Position numbers and translations under genes: made by a program
Shown here: in pieces, positions 8,058-16,050 of the stretch
Layout: the number at the start of each line of letters is the position of its first letter
Position numbering within the stretch: the first letter of the stretch is position 1
Source of the DNA: CAZONU01 sp965370045
Lineage (GTDB): Bacteria > Planctomycetota > SZUA-567 > JAKLDR01
NCBI GenBank assembly: GCA_965370045.1
Contig: CBDUSI010000047.1
Span: forward strand, 1-32,231
DNA: 32,231 nt
Direction of reading: 5' to 3'
Notes under the pieces: model-generated
Databases searched by the model: none
What the model was told of the DNA's origin: nothing
What the model saw: only the letters and a program-made list of their open reading frames with translations

Positions 8058-9554
8058 CTACTTCGCTGGGCCCAGGCGCTTGAGCTCCGCCTCGGCGCGG
8101 TCGCGCGTAGCGCCCTTGGGCGCATCCTTGACGATGCGGGTGAGCACCCCGCGGGCGTCCTGCTTGCGCCCCAGCTTGATGAGCAGATTGGCGCGTTCGA
8201 ACTCCCACTCGGCCCACTTACGGCGGTTGCCCTTGCCGCCGGCCATGATCGCCTCGGCAGCCAGGCCGTAGCTCTTGGCGGCCTCCGCGGTATTCTGCGC
8301 GAAGCTCTGGGCCCGGGCCCTGCCGTAATACGCCCGGGCGCGGTAGGTGCTGTTCTTGGTGAGCCCCGCGGCCTCGCTGTAGAGCTGCTCGGCCATGGCC
8401 AGGAGCTTCCCGCGGTCGGTCGTCTTGTAGCGTCCCTGGGCCTGCACGCAGAGATCCCCCAGCCGCAATCTGGCCCGGTAGTCCTTGGGTCGCCCCGAAC
8501 GGACCAGGTCAACGAGCTCCCTGGCGGCGGTCATGTGCTTCAGCCGCGTGGCCAGGGAGAAGCCACGCACCACCAGGTTGAGGTCGGCGCCCTTGGTTTG
8601 GCGGCAGGCGCGCAGGTACAGGTCGAGGGCCTCGCTGTAGCGCCGGGCCTGCTCCAGCACCAGGGCCAGTCGCCCGACGGCCTTGGCGTCCCCGGAGTGC
8701 TTGCGGGCAATCTCAACGAACATCACGCCGATCTGCCGGCGAAACCCCTCGCGCTTCTTGCCCGGCCAGTTCATTTGGCGGTTGAGCATCTGGAAGTGCC
8801 GGCGGACCTCGTCCTGCTTGACGCCCGGCTCCATGCACAGCTCCATGCCTCGCCTGAAGGCCTCCAGCGACTCCTTGTCGCGGTCGTGACAGCCCAGGTA
8901 GTGACCCAGCTCGGTCCAGTAGTGGAGGTCCTTGGGGTTGTTCTGGACGGCCGCGCGCAGGAACTTGAGCACGCTGTTCTCGAGCACCGCGCTTATCTCC
9001 GCGCGCTCCCCGCCCTTCACCCCCACCTCGCGGGTCCAGAACTCGTGACCGGCCTTGCGCAGCACCAGGCGGTAGCTGCCCGGGGCCAGACCCGCCATGT
9101 CCAGCGGCGTGTTCCCCCGGCTCTGGCCGTCGAGAATCACCTCGGCCCCCTCCGGCACGGTGCGCACCGCCAGACTGCCCACGGCCTTTCTCTTCAGGCG
9201 CGCCTCGACCTTCTCGGCGCCCGCGACCAGCACGCGGCGCTCGGTATGCGTCTCGTACCCGTCGCGGGAAATAGCCACCAGATGCGTCCCGGCGGCCACC
9301 TCGCTGACCTCCAGGGGGGTCAACCCCACGAAGCGCCCGTCGAGGCGCACCTCGGCGGGAGCCGGTTCGCTGCGGACTGACAAGGTGATCAGCTTGGCGC
9401 GCTTCTCCTTGCGCAGTTTCATGCCGGTGACCGCCGCCGCGACGGAGAGCACCGCCAGGCCGATCACCGTCCAGACGTGGGCCTTGCCCTGCCTGGCCGG
9501 CGGCCGGGGCGGGGACCAGAAGGCGCCAAGCGGATTCGAGCGGCGCTTACTCAT
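8058..9554 (-). CDS. PEGA-domain and TPR-like repeat protein, membrane anchored
   Basis: 498 residues. A single hydrophobic span at about residues 27-45 follows a short basic N-terminus, so the rest is predicted outside the cytoplasm. Two PEGA domains follow (about 56-118 and 124-190), each with the 'P.ga.v.lDG...G.TPl....l..G.h.l...k.Gy' pattern; DGRFVGLTPL and DGQSRGNTPL are visible. Residues 200-498 are alpha-helical with TPR/SEL1-like periodicity (alternating A, Y, L and G). PEGA domains bind surface or carbohydrate layers; TPRs scaffold proteins. The start codon overlaps the end of the upstream jelly-roll gene by 8 bases (ATGAGTAA), so the two are translationally coupled and likely work together in the envelope. 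Confidence 0.8.
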   Translation of the reverse strand: MSKRRSNPLGAFWSPPRPPARQGKAHVWTVIGLAVLSVAAAVTGMKLRKEKRAKLITLSVRSEPAPAEVRLDGRFVGLTPLEVSEVAAGTHLVAISRDGYETHTERRVLVAGAEKVEARLKRKAVGSLAVRTVPEGAEVILDGQSRGNTPLDMAGLAPGSYRLVLRKAGHEFWTREVGVKGGERAEISAVLENSVLKFLRAAVQNNPKDLHYWTELGHYLGCHDRDKESLEAFRRGMELCMEPGVKQDEVRRHFQMLNRQMNWPGKKREGFRRQIGVMFVEIARKHSGDAKAVGRLALVLEQARRYSEALDLYLRACRQTKGADLNLVVRGFSLATRLKHMTAARELVDLVRSGRPKDYRARLRLGDLCVQAQGRYKTTDRGKLLAMAEQLYSEAAGLTKNSTYRARAYYGRARAQSFAQNTAEAAKSYGLAAEAIMAGGKGNRRKWAEWEFERANLLIKLGRKQDARGVLTRIVKDAPKGATRDRAEAELKRLGPAK

Positions 9555-12429
9555 CCGGGTAGGGACTGGCGCACTTGTCGCCGGGCGTGAAGTCGAACGG
9601 CTCGAAACCGCGCGCGCCGGCCCCCGAGACGCGCACGCGACTGATTATTATGCCGCAATCCCACGTCCAGATGGCCATGCGCTTGCCCGGCAGCGGGTCG
9701 GGGTCGGTGTACTTCAGGTCGACCACGCGCCCACCGTCCACGGTGAAATGCAACTCGGCGCCGCGACGCTCGGCGCGGACGTAGAACCAGCGGTGGTGGA
9801 TGTTGCTCCGGCGGGGGATCCGGTGGCGTTCCTCAGACGACGTCCGCGCCACCTCCTTGCCCTTGCGCATGATGGCCGAGTGATCGTTGTCAAAGCCACC
9901 GAACAGGAAGCTGTAGCCGCTGGAGACGTCCTTGCCGTCGGCACTCAGCGTGCAGTTGATGTCCCGGGCGTACTGGTAACGCGCGCCCCTGCGACGCAGC
10001 ATCTTGATACCCGCGAAGAACTCGATGACCACGTTATCGCCGAACTCCCGCTTGTTCCAGAGCACCGCCTGCAGCTTCTTGTCCGCCGGCAGATTGGCCT
10101 CCGCACCGGTCATGGTCCGTTCCTGGTGGGACAGCGACCGCCCCGAGAAGAAGCTCCAGCGCGGGTCGCACTGCCAGCGGTTGCTGACCTCCCAGAGTCC
10201 GGCGGCCACGCGCCAGTCCGAGGGCGCCTTGCTGAAGGGGTAGTTGAGCACCGCCGGGCTGTAGACCCGGAAGCCGTCATCCTCCACCTTGACCCCGCGC
10301 CCGTACCAAGCCACCTTCTGGCCGGTCAGCGGCGCGCTGTCTATGAAAGTCAGCACCTGGCGGCTGTTGACGTAGCCGATCAGGAAGGGCCCGGCCTTGC
10401 GCAAGGCCAGGGTCCAGACTCGCCCGGACCCGGGCACCAGGCTCTGGGCAACGGTCACCCCGTTGCGGGTCAGGACCAGCGCGGCCCCGGCGGGAAGCCC
10501 CTCTCCGCTCTTGGCCTCCGCGGCCAGACCCTCCGGCACGGGGCGCACCAGCTTGAGGATGTAGCCGTTCTTGGCCTTGACCCCGCTCTTGGCCACAGAG
10601 AGGGCCAGCTCGTAGTCGTCCTTCTCGAGCTTGGCTACCTCCACCAGCAGGGTCACGTCGCCGGAGAACTTGGCCCGGTGCCAGCGGACCTTCTTGGGAT
10701 CCCGCGGGTTCATCGCCCAATCGCCCTGCCAACTGGACCAGTTGGTCATCTCCCGGTCGGTTGCGAAGATGGGGTTGATCGAGGGCAGCGGCTCCAACTC
10801 CCCGGAGAGCTGGACGCTCGCGCTGCGGGCCAGCGCGCGCCCGTTCCACACCGCCAGGCCCGTCCGGCCCAGCTCGGCAAGGCCGCTGCCGCCGACCTCG
10901 GTGTCGGTCTGCCAGTCGGAGAGCTCGTAACGGCCATCGACGCGCGCGCGGGTCAGGCCGCGGTCCAGGTAGACCTCGAAGGTGTGCATTTCCGGGGCGA
11001 GCTTGACGGCCTTCTTGTCCACGACCTCACGCTTGCCGCCGCGGAACCTGACCAGTTCGAGCATCCCGGCGTCGACGTCGTAACTCAGGCAGGAATAGCT
11101 GGTCGCGTCGCGGTAGTGGTAGACCAACCCCACGCGCCCGCTGCGAGGCAGTATCTCCGCCCGGGAAACGTAGTTGCCCCAGCGCGCCGAGCCGAACACG
11201 CGCAGGCCGCCCTCCGGGCCGGCCGAGAACTCCAGCCCCTCGGCGTCCCTCCCGTCGGCGGGCTCCCACTTGCCGCCCAGGCGGTCCCACGATTCCCAGG
11301 TACTGGCCGGATCGCCGAAGTTCTCCCGGAAGAAGGTGGCCTCGGCCACGCGGACATCGTCGAAAAACGCGGGCTCCTGCGAATCGGCCCACAATCCCAC
11401 GCGTCCGCCGGTCAGTGACGGGTCGGAGGCGCTCAACAACATCTGCTCGTCGACGTAAACCTCCGCCCAGCCGTATCCCAGGCGCACCTCGGCGTGATAC
11501 CACTGTCCCGGGATGTAACCGACCAGGTTTCGATGCAGAACAGTCTCCTTGCCCCCCGAGACGCGCACCAGCTCGGCCAGACCCGCGGCACTAGTGGCCG
11601 CCTGCGCGCGCGCCGTCCAGCGGAAGAAACAGTAGTTGTCCTTGTCACGGTAGTTGAAGGCCAGGCCCACCTTGCCGCCCGCCGGCCCCTGAAAACTGGC
11701 CGCGAAGGAATAGAAGTCCCAGGAATCCCGACCGGTCACTGCCAGCGCCGGGGAGCCCGTGCCACCGAACCTGAAGGCGTTGGCCGACATGCTCGGATTG
11801 CGCAGCCCCTTGCTCTTCCAGGCACCGAAGACCGTCTGCCAGGGACTGGCCGACTTCTCGCTGCGCATGAAGTCGTCCATGAAGAGCACCGGTTCGAGAT
11901 TGTAAGCCCCCGGCCCCCTGAACTTCAGGCCGCGCCCGCGCTGGCCCACTGCCGCCTTGCCGCCGCTGTAGCCCTCCACGAAGGCCGCGGCCCGGACCTG
12001 CCCGTCAAGCACCGCCACCAGCAGCGGTCCGCGGCGGCGCAGCTCCAGAGAGTGCTCCACGCCCGGGCGCGGAGCCTGCCGCAGGACCACATGGGCCAGG
12101 TCCCGACGGAGCCCGCCACGCATCGAAACCAGCGAGAGGTATTCGCCCACCAGCTCGAGATAGACGCAGTCGTCCGGCGAGCGATAGTGCACCGCCAGGC
12201 GCGCGGCCGCGCCGGTCCCCTGCTCAAGCACCAGGCCGGTGGTGAAATCGAAGTGGTCGCTGCTAGTGTCCCCGCAGACTTCGAAGTTCTTCTCCACCCA
12301 GCGGACGCCAGGCTGCTCGAGCGCCGGCCACGCCGGTTCCGCGTTGCGAGCCCGGACCTCCGCGTAGAGAAAGGCTCCTGAGCCGATCAGCGCCGTGAAA
12401 GAAAGCATCAGCACCAGTGTGCGCGCCAT
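9547..12429 (-). CDS. Giant secreted protein with about five jelly-roll (LamG/DUF1080-like) modules
   Basis: 960 residues from the ATG at 12429, chosen because GAGGAGG lies 5 bases upstream; an in-frame start at 12474 lacks this. The N-terminus (MARTLVLMLSFTALIGSGAF) is a signal peptide or anchor. The rest consists of five similar blocks at about residues 55-170, 185-365, 370-545, 555-725 and 730-937. Each carries recurring elements such as 'G.vGL.f.YRD..nY', 'l.r...G', 'h...v.l..g...v.vDg' and 'G.vGLW'. The pattern is that of concanavalin-like jelly rolls (laminin-G or 3-keto-disaccharide hydrolase/DUF1080 type). No catalytic residues can be assigned. It is probably an extracytoplasmic glycan-binding protein working with the coupled PEGA/TPR protein. 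Confidence 0.7.
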   Translation of the reverse strand: MARTLVLMLSFTALIGSGAFLYAEVRARNAEPAWPALEQPGVRWVEKNFEVCGDTSSDHFDFTTGLVLEQGTGAAARLAVHYRSPDDCVYLELVGEYLSLVSMRGGLRRDLAHVVLRQAPRPGVEHSLELRRRGPLLVAVLDGQVRAAAFVEGYSGGKAAVGQRGRGLKFRGPGAYNLEPVLFMDDFMRSEKSASPWQTVFGAWKSKGLRNPSMSANAFRFGGTGSPALAVTGRDSWDFYSFAASFQGPAGGKVGLAFNYRDKDNYCFFRWTARAQAATSAAGLAELVRVSGGKETVLHRNLVGYIPGQWYHAEVRLGYGWAEVYVDEQMLLSASDPSLTGGRVGLWADSQEPAFFDDVRVAEATFFRENFGDPASTWESWDRLGGKWEPADGRDAEGLEFSAGPEGGLRVFGSARWGNYVSRAEILPRSGRVGLVYHYRDATSYSCLSYDVDAGMLELVRFRGGKREVVDKKAVKLAPEMHTFEVYLDRGLTRARVDGRYELSDWQTDTEVGGSGLAELGRTGLAVWNGRALARSASVQLSGELEPLPSINPIFATDREMTNWSSWQGDWAMNPRDPKKVRWHRAKFSGDVTLLVEVAKLEKDDYELALSVAKSGVKAKNGYILKLVRPVPEGLAAEAKSGEGLPAGAALVLTRNGVTVAQSLVPGSGRVWTLALRKAGPFLIGYVNSRQVLTFIDSAPLTGQKVAWYGRGVKVEDDGFRVYSPAVLNYPFSKAPSDWRVAAGLWEVSNRWQCDPRWSFFSGRSLSHQERTMTGAEANLPADKKLQAVLWNKREFGDNVVIEFFAGIKMLRRRGARYQYARDINCTLSADGKDVSSGYSFLFGGFDNDHSAIMRKGKEVARTSSEERHRIPRRSNIHHRWFYVRAERRGAELHFTVDGGRVVDLKYTDPDPLPGKRMAIWTWDCGIIISRVRVSGAGARGFEPFDFTPGDKCASPYPDE

Positions 12430-12622
12430 GAGCGCCTCCTCGGGGCAGGGGTGGCTGAGGGCATCCCCTATCACTATTATGCTTATAACCGGCGGGGACC
12501 GCCAGGGTCATTCTCAAGCGGTGGATACCCGCCCGGCCGCCAGGTCCCTTGATTAAGAGGTCGGGGCAGTTACCATTGCCCGGCAGCAATGTACGCGGAC
12601 CACTTAGGAGGTCAAGACCACC
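12430..12622. other. Divergent intergenic region
   Basis: These 193 bp lie between two divergently transcribed genes. An AT-rich island around 12468-12490 is a likely promoter zone, but I could not fit a convincing -35/-10 pair in either direction. On the plus-strand side, an AGGAGGT ribosome site lies at 12605-12611. Confidence 0.4.
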
Positions 12623-13882
12623 ATGAGCCATGACACCAAGACCAGCGAGTTGGCCATTAACGGAGGTCCCAAGGTTCGGGAGAAGCCCCTTCCTCCCCGG
12701 AGGCTCTTCACCGAGGATGAGAAGGCGGCGGCGGTCCGCGTCTTCGACGCGGCCATCGCCTCCGGCAACGCCTTTGGCTACAACGGCGAGGAGCAGAAGG
12801 CCTATGAGGCGGAGTTCTCCGCCTTCCTGGGCGGCGGCCACTCCGTGGCCGTGAACTCGGGGACGACTGCGGTATTCTGCGCGCTCGGCGGCCTGGGCCT
12901 CGACGTGGCCCGCGAGGTGGTGGTCCCCCCGATCACCGATCCCGGGGGGGTCATGCCGGTGGCCATGCTCAACCTGGTCCCGGTGGTGGCCGACACCGCG
13001 CCGGGCACCTTCAACACGGGGCCCGAGCAGATTGAGGCGGTCCTGAGTGAGCGCACCGCGGCGATCATCGTGGCGCACATCGCCGGCGAGCCCGCGGACA
13101 TGGATCCCATCATGGAGCTCGCCCGCGCCCGGAACCTCCCGGTCATCGAGGACACCGCCCAGTCCCACGGCGCCCTCTACAAGGGCAAGCCGGTCGGCAC
13201 GTTCGGCGAGGTCGCCGCCTTCTCGACCATGAGCGGCAAGCACCACTCCACCGGCGCCCAGGGCGGTGTGGTCTTCACCCGGGACGAGGAGCTTAGCTGG
13301 CGCATCAAGCGCTTCTCGGACCGTGGCAAGCCCTTCAATCTGCCCGATGCCGGCGGCAACGTGACCATGGGCCTCAACTGCAACCAGAACGACCTGGCCG
13401 CGGCCATCGGAAGGGTGCAGCTCAAGAAGCTTCCGGGCATCATCGCCAAGCGCCGCAAGCTGGCCGCAGCGGTCGCCGAGGGGATCAAAGACCTCAAGGC
13501 CGTCTCGCTGGGCAGGGAGCTGCCCGAAACCGAGGGGGTCTACTGGTTTCTACGCTTTCACGTTGACGCGGCCAAGCTCACCGTCGACAAGGACGCCTTC
13601 GCCGAGGCGGTGGCCGCCGAGGGCTTCCCGGTGGAGAATCGCTACTCCGAGCCGGCCGGCAAGCGTCCCTGGTTCGTGGAGCAGAGCACCTACGGCGCCA
13701 GCGGCTGCCCCTGGACCTGCCCGCTGTATAAGGGCGAGTCCAAGCCCGAGTTCCCCTGCCCCGGCGCGGAGGATGCCCTGGGCAGCCACTTCATCATCTA
13801 CTTCAACGAGGGCTACGACGCCGAAACAGTCCGGGACATAGTCGCCGCGCTTGACAAGGTGGAGCGGGCCTACCTGGCCTGA
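12623..13882 (+). CDS. DegT/DnrJ/EryC1/StrS family PLP-dependent aminotransferase
   Basis: 419 residues, starting at ATG 12623 with AGGAGGT at 12605-12611. The family uses pyridoxal phosphate to aminate keto-sugars, mostly for surface glycans or natural products. Visible signatures are VNSGTTAVFCAL (the PLP phosphate-binding turn), VIEDTAQSHGA (Asp contacting the PLP ring), and STMSGKHHSTGAQGG, where Lys is the expected Schiff-base residue followed by the usual glycine-rich turn. The C-terminal half has the ENRYSEP segment and RGKP. Length fits the family. The gene stands alone, followed by a strong hairpin terminator. Some relatives in environmental bacteria act on unknown substrates, so the substrate stays open. 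Confidence 0.9.
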   Translation: MSHDTKTSELAINGGPKVREKPLPPRRLFTEDEKAAAVRVFDAAIASGNAFGYNGEEQKAYEAEFSAFLGGGHSVAVNSGTTAVFCALGGLGLDVAREVVVPPITDPGGVMPVAMLNLVPVVADTAPGTFNTGPEQIEAVLSERTAAIIVAHIAGEPADMDPIMELARARNLPVIEDTAQSHGALYKGKPVGTFGEVAAFSTMSGKHHSTGAQGGVVFTRDEELSWRIKRFSDRGKPFNLPDAGGNVTMGLNCNQNDLAAAIGRVQLKKLPGIIAKRRKLAAAVAEGIKDLKAVSLGRELPETEGVYWFLRFHVDAAKLTVDKDAFAEAVAAEGFPVENRYSEPAGKRPWFVEQSTYGASGCPWTCPLYKGESKPEFPCPGAEDALGSHFIIYFNEGYDAETVRDIVAALDKVERAYLA

Positions 13883-13934
13883 GCGCACACACAAGCCGCG
13901 CAAATACAGAGAGATACGCCAAGACCACTGCCCA

Positions 13935-13959
13935 CTGGGGCCGGTTGACCCGGCCCCAG
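13935..13959 (+). terminator. Hairpin terminator after the aminotransferase
   Basis: CTGGGGCCGG and CCGGCCCCAG form a perfect 10-bp stem with loop TTGAC, about 50 bases after the stop codon. Only a short T-rich stretch (CTATTTCC) follows, so it is strong in stem but weak in U-tract. Confidence 0.7.
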
Positions 13960-13993
13960 CCTATTTCCACGCCTCATTTTCCGCAAAAAGCAG

Positions 13994-14021
13994 TTGACAT
14001 CTCGTGACCGTAGCATAGACT
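13994..14021 (+). promoter_or_regulatory. Consensus-like promoter just upstream of the IS element
   Basis: A perfect TTGACA (13994-13999) and TAGACT (14016-14021) are spaced 16 bp apart. It reads toward the IS3 element and, beyond it, toward the membrane protein/regulator pair at 15340. It lies outside the IS ends. Confidence 0.55.
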
Positions 14022-14023
14022 AG

Positions 14024-14036
14024 TTTGTATAACAAA
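14024..14036 (+). promoter_or_regulatory. Candidate operator palindrome at the transcription start
   Basis: TTTGT-ATA-ACAAA is a perfect inverted repeat immediately downstream of the -10 box, where a repressor would block initiation. The winged-helix regulator at 16047 is a candidate binder. This is inference from position. Confidence 0.4.
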
Positions 14037-14079
14037 TCACAAGGGGCCTGCGAGCGGAGGTGGCGTGCCCCCCTGGAAC

Positions 14080-14101
14080 TGATCCAGGTCTTAAGTTAGA
14101 G
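14080..14101 (+). repeat. IS3 left terminal inverted repeat
   Basis: The 22-bp left end starts TGATCCAGG and contains AAGTTAG, shared with the right end. Confidence 0.6.
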
Positions 14102-14111
14102 TAGGACCTGG
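14084..14111 (+). other. Hairpin at the IS left end
   Basis: CCAGGTC (14084-14090) and GACCTGG (14105-14111) are perfect 7-bp arms with a 14-base loop. They overlap the terminal repeat and lie ahead of the orfA ribosome site. Such structures in IS leaders can limit read-through expression of transposase from outside promoters; that role is inferred here. Confidence 0.4.
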
Positions 14112-14136
14112 GTCAAGGAGAAAGGGGAGGTCAGAA

Positions 14137-14412
14137 ATGCCGAGGAAGAGGTACACGCCGGAACAGATCATATCGAAGCTCCGGGAGGCAGAAGTTCTGC
14201 TGAGCAAGGGGCAGACTACGGGCTTGGTCTGTCGGAAGATAGGGGTAAGCGAGCAGACATACTATCGCTGGCGGAAGGAGTATGGCGGGCTGCGGACGGA
14301 CCAGGCCAAGCGGCTGAAGGAGATGGAGAAGGAGAACGGCCGTCTGAAGAAGCTGGTGGCGGACCTGTCGCTGGACAACCAGATACTGAAGGAGGCAGCC
14401 TCGGGAAACTGA
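14137..14412 (+). CDS. IS3 transposase OrfA (helix-turn-helix)
   Basis: 91 residues, with GGGGAGGT shortly before the ATG. RKRYTPEQIISKLREAE opens an HTH domain of the transposase_8 type. GVSEQTYYRWRKEYGG is the recognition helix region. The C-terminal third is a leucine-zipper-like helix (KRLKEMEKENGRLKKLVADL) used for oligomerisation and continuing into OrfB after frameshifting. It binds the IS ends. It ends with SGN then TGA, exactly at the slippery heptamer. Confidence 0.93.
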   Translation: MPRKRYTPEQIISKLREAEVLLSKGQTTGLVCRKIGVSEQTYYRWRKEYGGLRTDQAKRLKEMEKENGRLKKLVADLSLDNQILKEAASGN

Positions 14413-14448
14413 TAAGCCCGGTGAAGCGGAGAGGGACGGTTCACCGGG
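14403..14448 (+). promoter_or_regulatory. Programmed -1 ribosomal frameshift signal
   Basis: The heptamer G GGA AAC (14403-14409) is in the orfA frame and immediately followed by the orfA TGA. After 7 bases a perfect 9-bp hairpin follows: CCCGGTGAA at 14417-14425 and TTCACCGGG at 14440-14448, with a 14-base loop. orfB is in the -1 frame. Slippage would give a 385-residue OrfAB fusion, the active transposase. Confidence 0.85.
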
Positions 14449-15293
14449 TGATGGAGAAGTTCCCCGTGTCGGAGCGGCGTGCCTGCCGTGCGCTGTCGAT
14501 TCCGCGGAGCACGCAGCGGTACGAACGGAAGGTCCCCGACGACGAACCGAGGCTGGTGGCGGACATAACCCGCCTGGCCACGGACTACGGGCGCTACGGC
14601 TACCGTCGGGTGACGGAATTGCTGAAGTGGGACGGGTGGAGAGTGAATCACAAGCGTGTGGAGCGGATCTGGCGGCAGGAGGGGCTGAAGGTGCCGAAGA
14701 AACAGCCCAAGCGCCGCCGGCTGTGGCTGAACGACGGATCGTGTGTGCGGCTGAGGCCGGAGTACCCCGGCCACGTGTGGAGTTACGATTTCGTACACGA
14801 GCGGACCTCAGATGGTCGCCCTCTGCGATTTCTGGTGATCATAGACGAGTACACCCGGGAGTGCCTGTCGATAGACGTGTCCCGGAAGCTGAATTCAGAG
14901 GATGTGCTCTGCCGCCTGGCTGAGCTGTTCATCACTCGCGGGACGCCGGATTACATCCGCAGCGACAACGGGCCGGAATTCACGGCCAAGGCGGTAATCG
15001 AGTGGCTGGAAAGGCTGGAGGTGAAGACGCTGTTCATCGAGCCGGGCAGTCCCTGGGAGAACGGGTACTGCGAGTCGTTCAACAGCAAGTTCCGGGACGA
15101 ATTCCTGAACTGCGAGCTGCTGGACACGCTGCTGGAGGCCAGGGTCTTGACCGCCAGGTGGAGACGCCACTACAATACCGTCCGACCGCACAGTGCACTG
15201 GGATACCGGCCGCCGGCACCCGAGGCAAAGGCGCCGCTGTTTTCGGACTCCGCTACGCTCCGTCCGACAACAGCGCAGGTAGGGGGTAACTAA
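14421..15293 (+). CDS. IS3 transposase OrfB (DDE integrase core, made as OrfAB by frameshift)
   Basis: 290 residues from the GTG at 14421; the -1 frame is open from the slippery site, so the main product is probably the 14137-15293 fusion. The N-terminal part has the HTH_21 region (YGYRRVTELLKWDGWRVN). The retroviral-integrase core follows with the DDE triad: the first Asp in WSYDFVHE, the second in SDNGPEF, and the Glu in NGYCESFN. YNTVRPHSALGYRPP is the conserved IS3 C-terminus. No frameshift or nonsense damage is seen, so the element may still be active. The stop codon lies within the right terminal repeat. Confidence 0.93.
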   Translation: MKRRGTVHRVMEKFPVSERRACRALSIPRSTQRYERKVPDDEPRLVADITRLATDYGRYGYRRVTELLKWDGWRVNHKRVERIWRQEGLKVPKKQPKRRRLWLNDGSCVRLRPEYPGHVWSYDFVHERTSDGRPLRFLVIIDEYTRECLSIDVSRKLNSEDVLCRLAELFITRGTPDYIRSDNGPEFTAKAVIEWLERLEVKTLFIEPGSPWENGYCESFNSKFRDEFLNCELLDTLLEARVLTARWRRHYNTVRPHSALGYRPPAPEAKAPLFSDSATLRPTTAQVGGN

Positions 15294-15309
15294 CTTTCAA
15301 ACTGGTACA
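15288..15309 (+). repeat. IS3 right terminal inverted repeat
   Basis: The 22-bp right end finishes CTGGTACA and overlaps the orfB stop codon. It matches the left end at 14 of 22 positions in inverted orientation. Confidence 0.6.
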
Positions 15310-15339
15310 AGGATCGGGGGCAGGCCAGAGGTGCTAGTC

Positions 15340-16050
15340 ATGATCGAACCTGAAATCGCACAGAGCCACATCGAGGACCAGCCGCCGGACCCGACCGCGG
15401 CCAGGGCCGCCGCGCTGGAGGCGCGGAGGATGCTGGCAATATATCGAGGGCCGCTGATACTCCTAATGGGACTCTCTAGCGGTATAACTACCATACCCGC
15501 CTTCATCTGGAGGAACGACAGTTCGCTGTCGGGCATTATCTTGGGCGTCTGGGGCATCTCTATGGGGGTCCTCGGACTGGCCTGGCCAAGCATTGCCCGA
15601 CGCTTGAGTCCGAGATGGGGTGCCCTTGCCCTGCGCCGCGGAGAAAGACGCTTTCGTGAACCGTTGTCGCCGGCCACGAAGATCGGCATGCTGGCGGGGC
15701 TTCTCGTAGCCAGCGGGTTAGCGGGCGTAATGCTCTTTCTTCCCTCTCGTTGGGGCCCATGGATCGGACTGGCTGTAGTGACGGGAATGGCACTGCCCGT
15801 AGCGTCTCTTCTGGGCTGGCAGGCGATTCGCCTCAGGCTCTGGGAGATGCTTCTTCCCGCTCTCATCGTGCTCCTCATGCCGGCCGCCTACCTGCTCGGC
15901 AGGTCCAGTAACTGGGAACAAGATCCCTGGTGGGTAACCCTCTGGATGTTCCTGTGGCTGACACCGTCAGGGATACTGCTGTGTCTCCGCTGGCGCAAGT
16001 GGGTCCGCTCGCTGCCACGTGAGGATAACGGCGCGGAGGCCCAGGCGTGA
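15340..16050 (+). CDS. Multi-span membrane protein, unknown function
   Basis: 236 residues. ATG 15340 is preferred because GAGGTG lies 6 bases upstream; GTG 15331 would add three residues. About six or seven hydrophobic spans follow an acidic 40-residue N-terminus. A basic loop (RRGERRFRE) lies after the second span. No family is recognised. Its stop overlaps the start of the winged-helix gene by four bases (GTGA). Multi-span membrane proteins paired with a small winged-helix regulator are a common autoregulated arrangement in many bacteria. The natural promoter may be the one at 13994, now separated by the IS element. Confidence 0.65.
   Translation: MIEPEIAQSHIEDQPPDPTAARAAALEARRMLAIYRGPLILLMGLSSGITTIPAFIWRNDSSLSGIILGVWGISMGVLGLAWPSIARRLSPRWGALALRRGERRFREPLSPATKIGMLAGLLVASGLAGVMLFLPSRWGPWIGLAVVTGMALPVASLLGWQAIRLRLWEMLLPALIVLLMPAAYLLGRSSNWEQDPWWVTLWMFLWLTPSGILLCLRWRKWVRSLPREDNGAEAQA

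Larger units (their letters stand above)
14080..15309 (+). mobile_element. IS3-family insertion sequence, intact
   Basis: About 1230 bp. The ends are placed by imperfect terminal inverted repeats: the left 14080-14101 begins TGATCCAGG, and the reverse complement of the right 15288-15309 begins TGTACCAGT; 14 of 22 positions match. Between them lie orfA, orfB and a -1 frameshift signal in the standard IS3 layout. The residue pattern of both proteins most resembles the IS407-like branch. No clear 3-5 bp target duplication is seen (GAAC before, AGGA after), so the insertion may be old or the ends off by a few bases. Confidence 0.85.

Noticed and set aside
12430..12474. Upstream start for the jelly-roll protein
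   Set aside because: The 15 extra residues precede a normal signal peptide, and the SD GAGGAGG is placed for ATG 12429.
14076..15313. Target-site duplication of the IS3 element
   Set aside because: The flanks GAAC and AGGA do not match at 3, 4 or 5 bases with the chosen ends.
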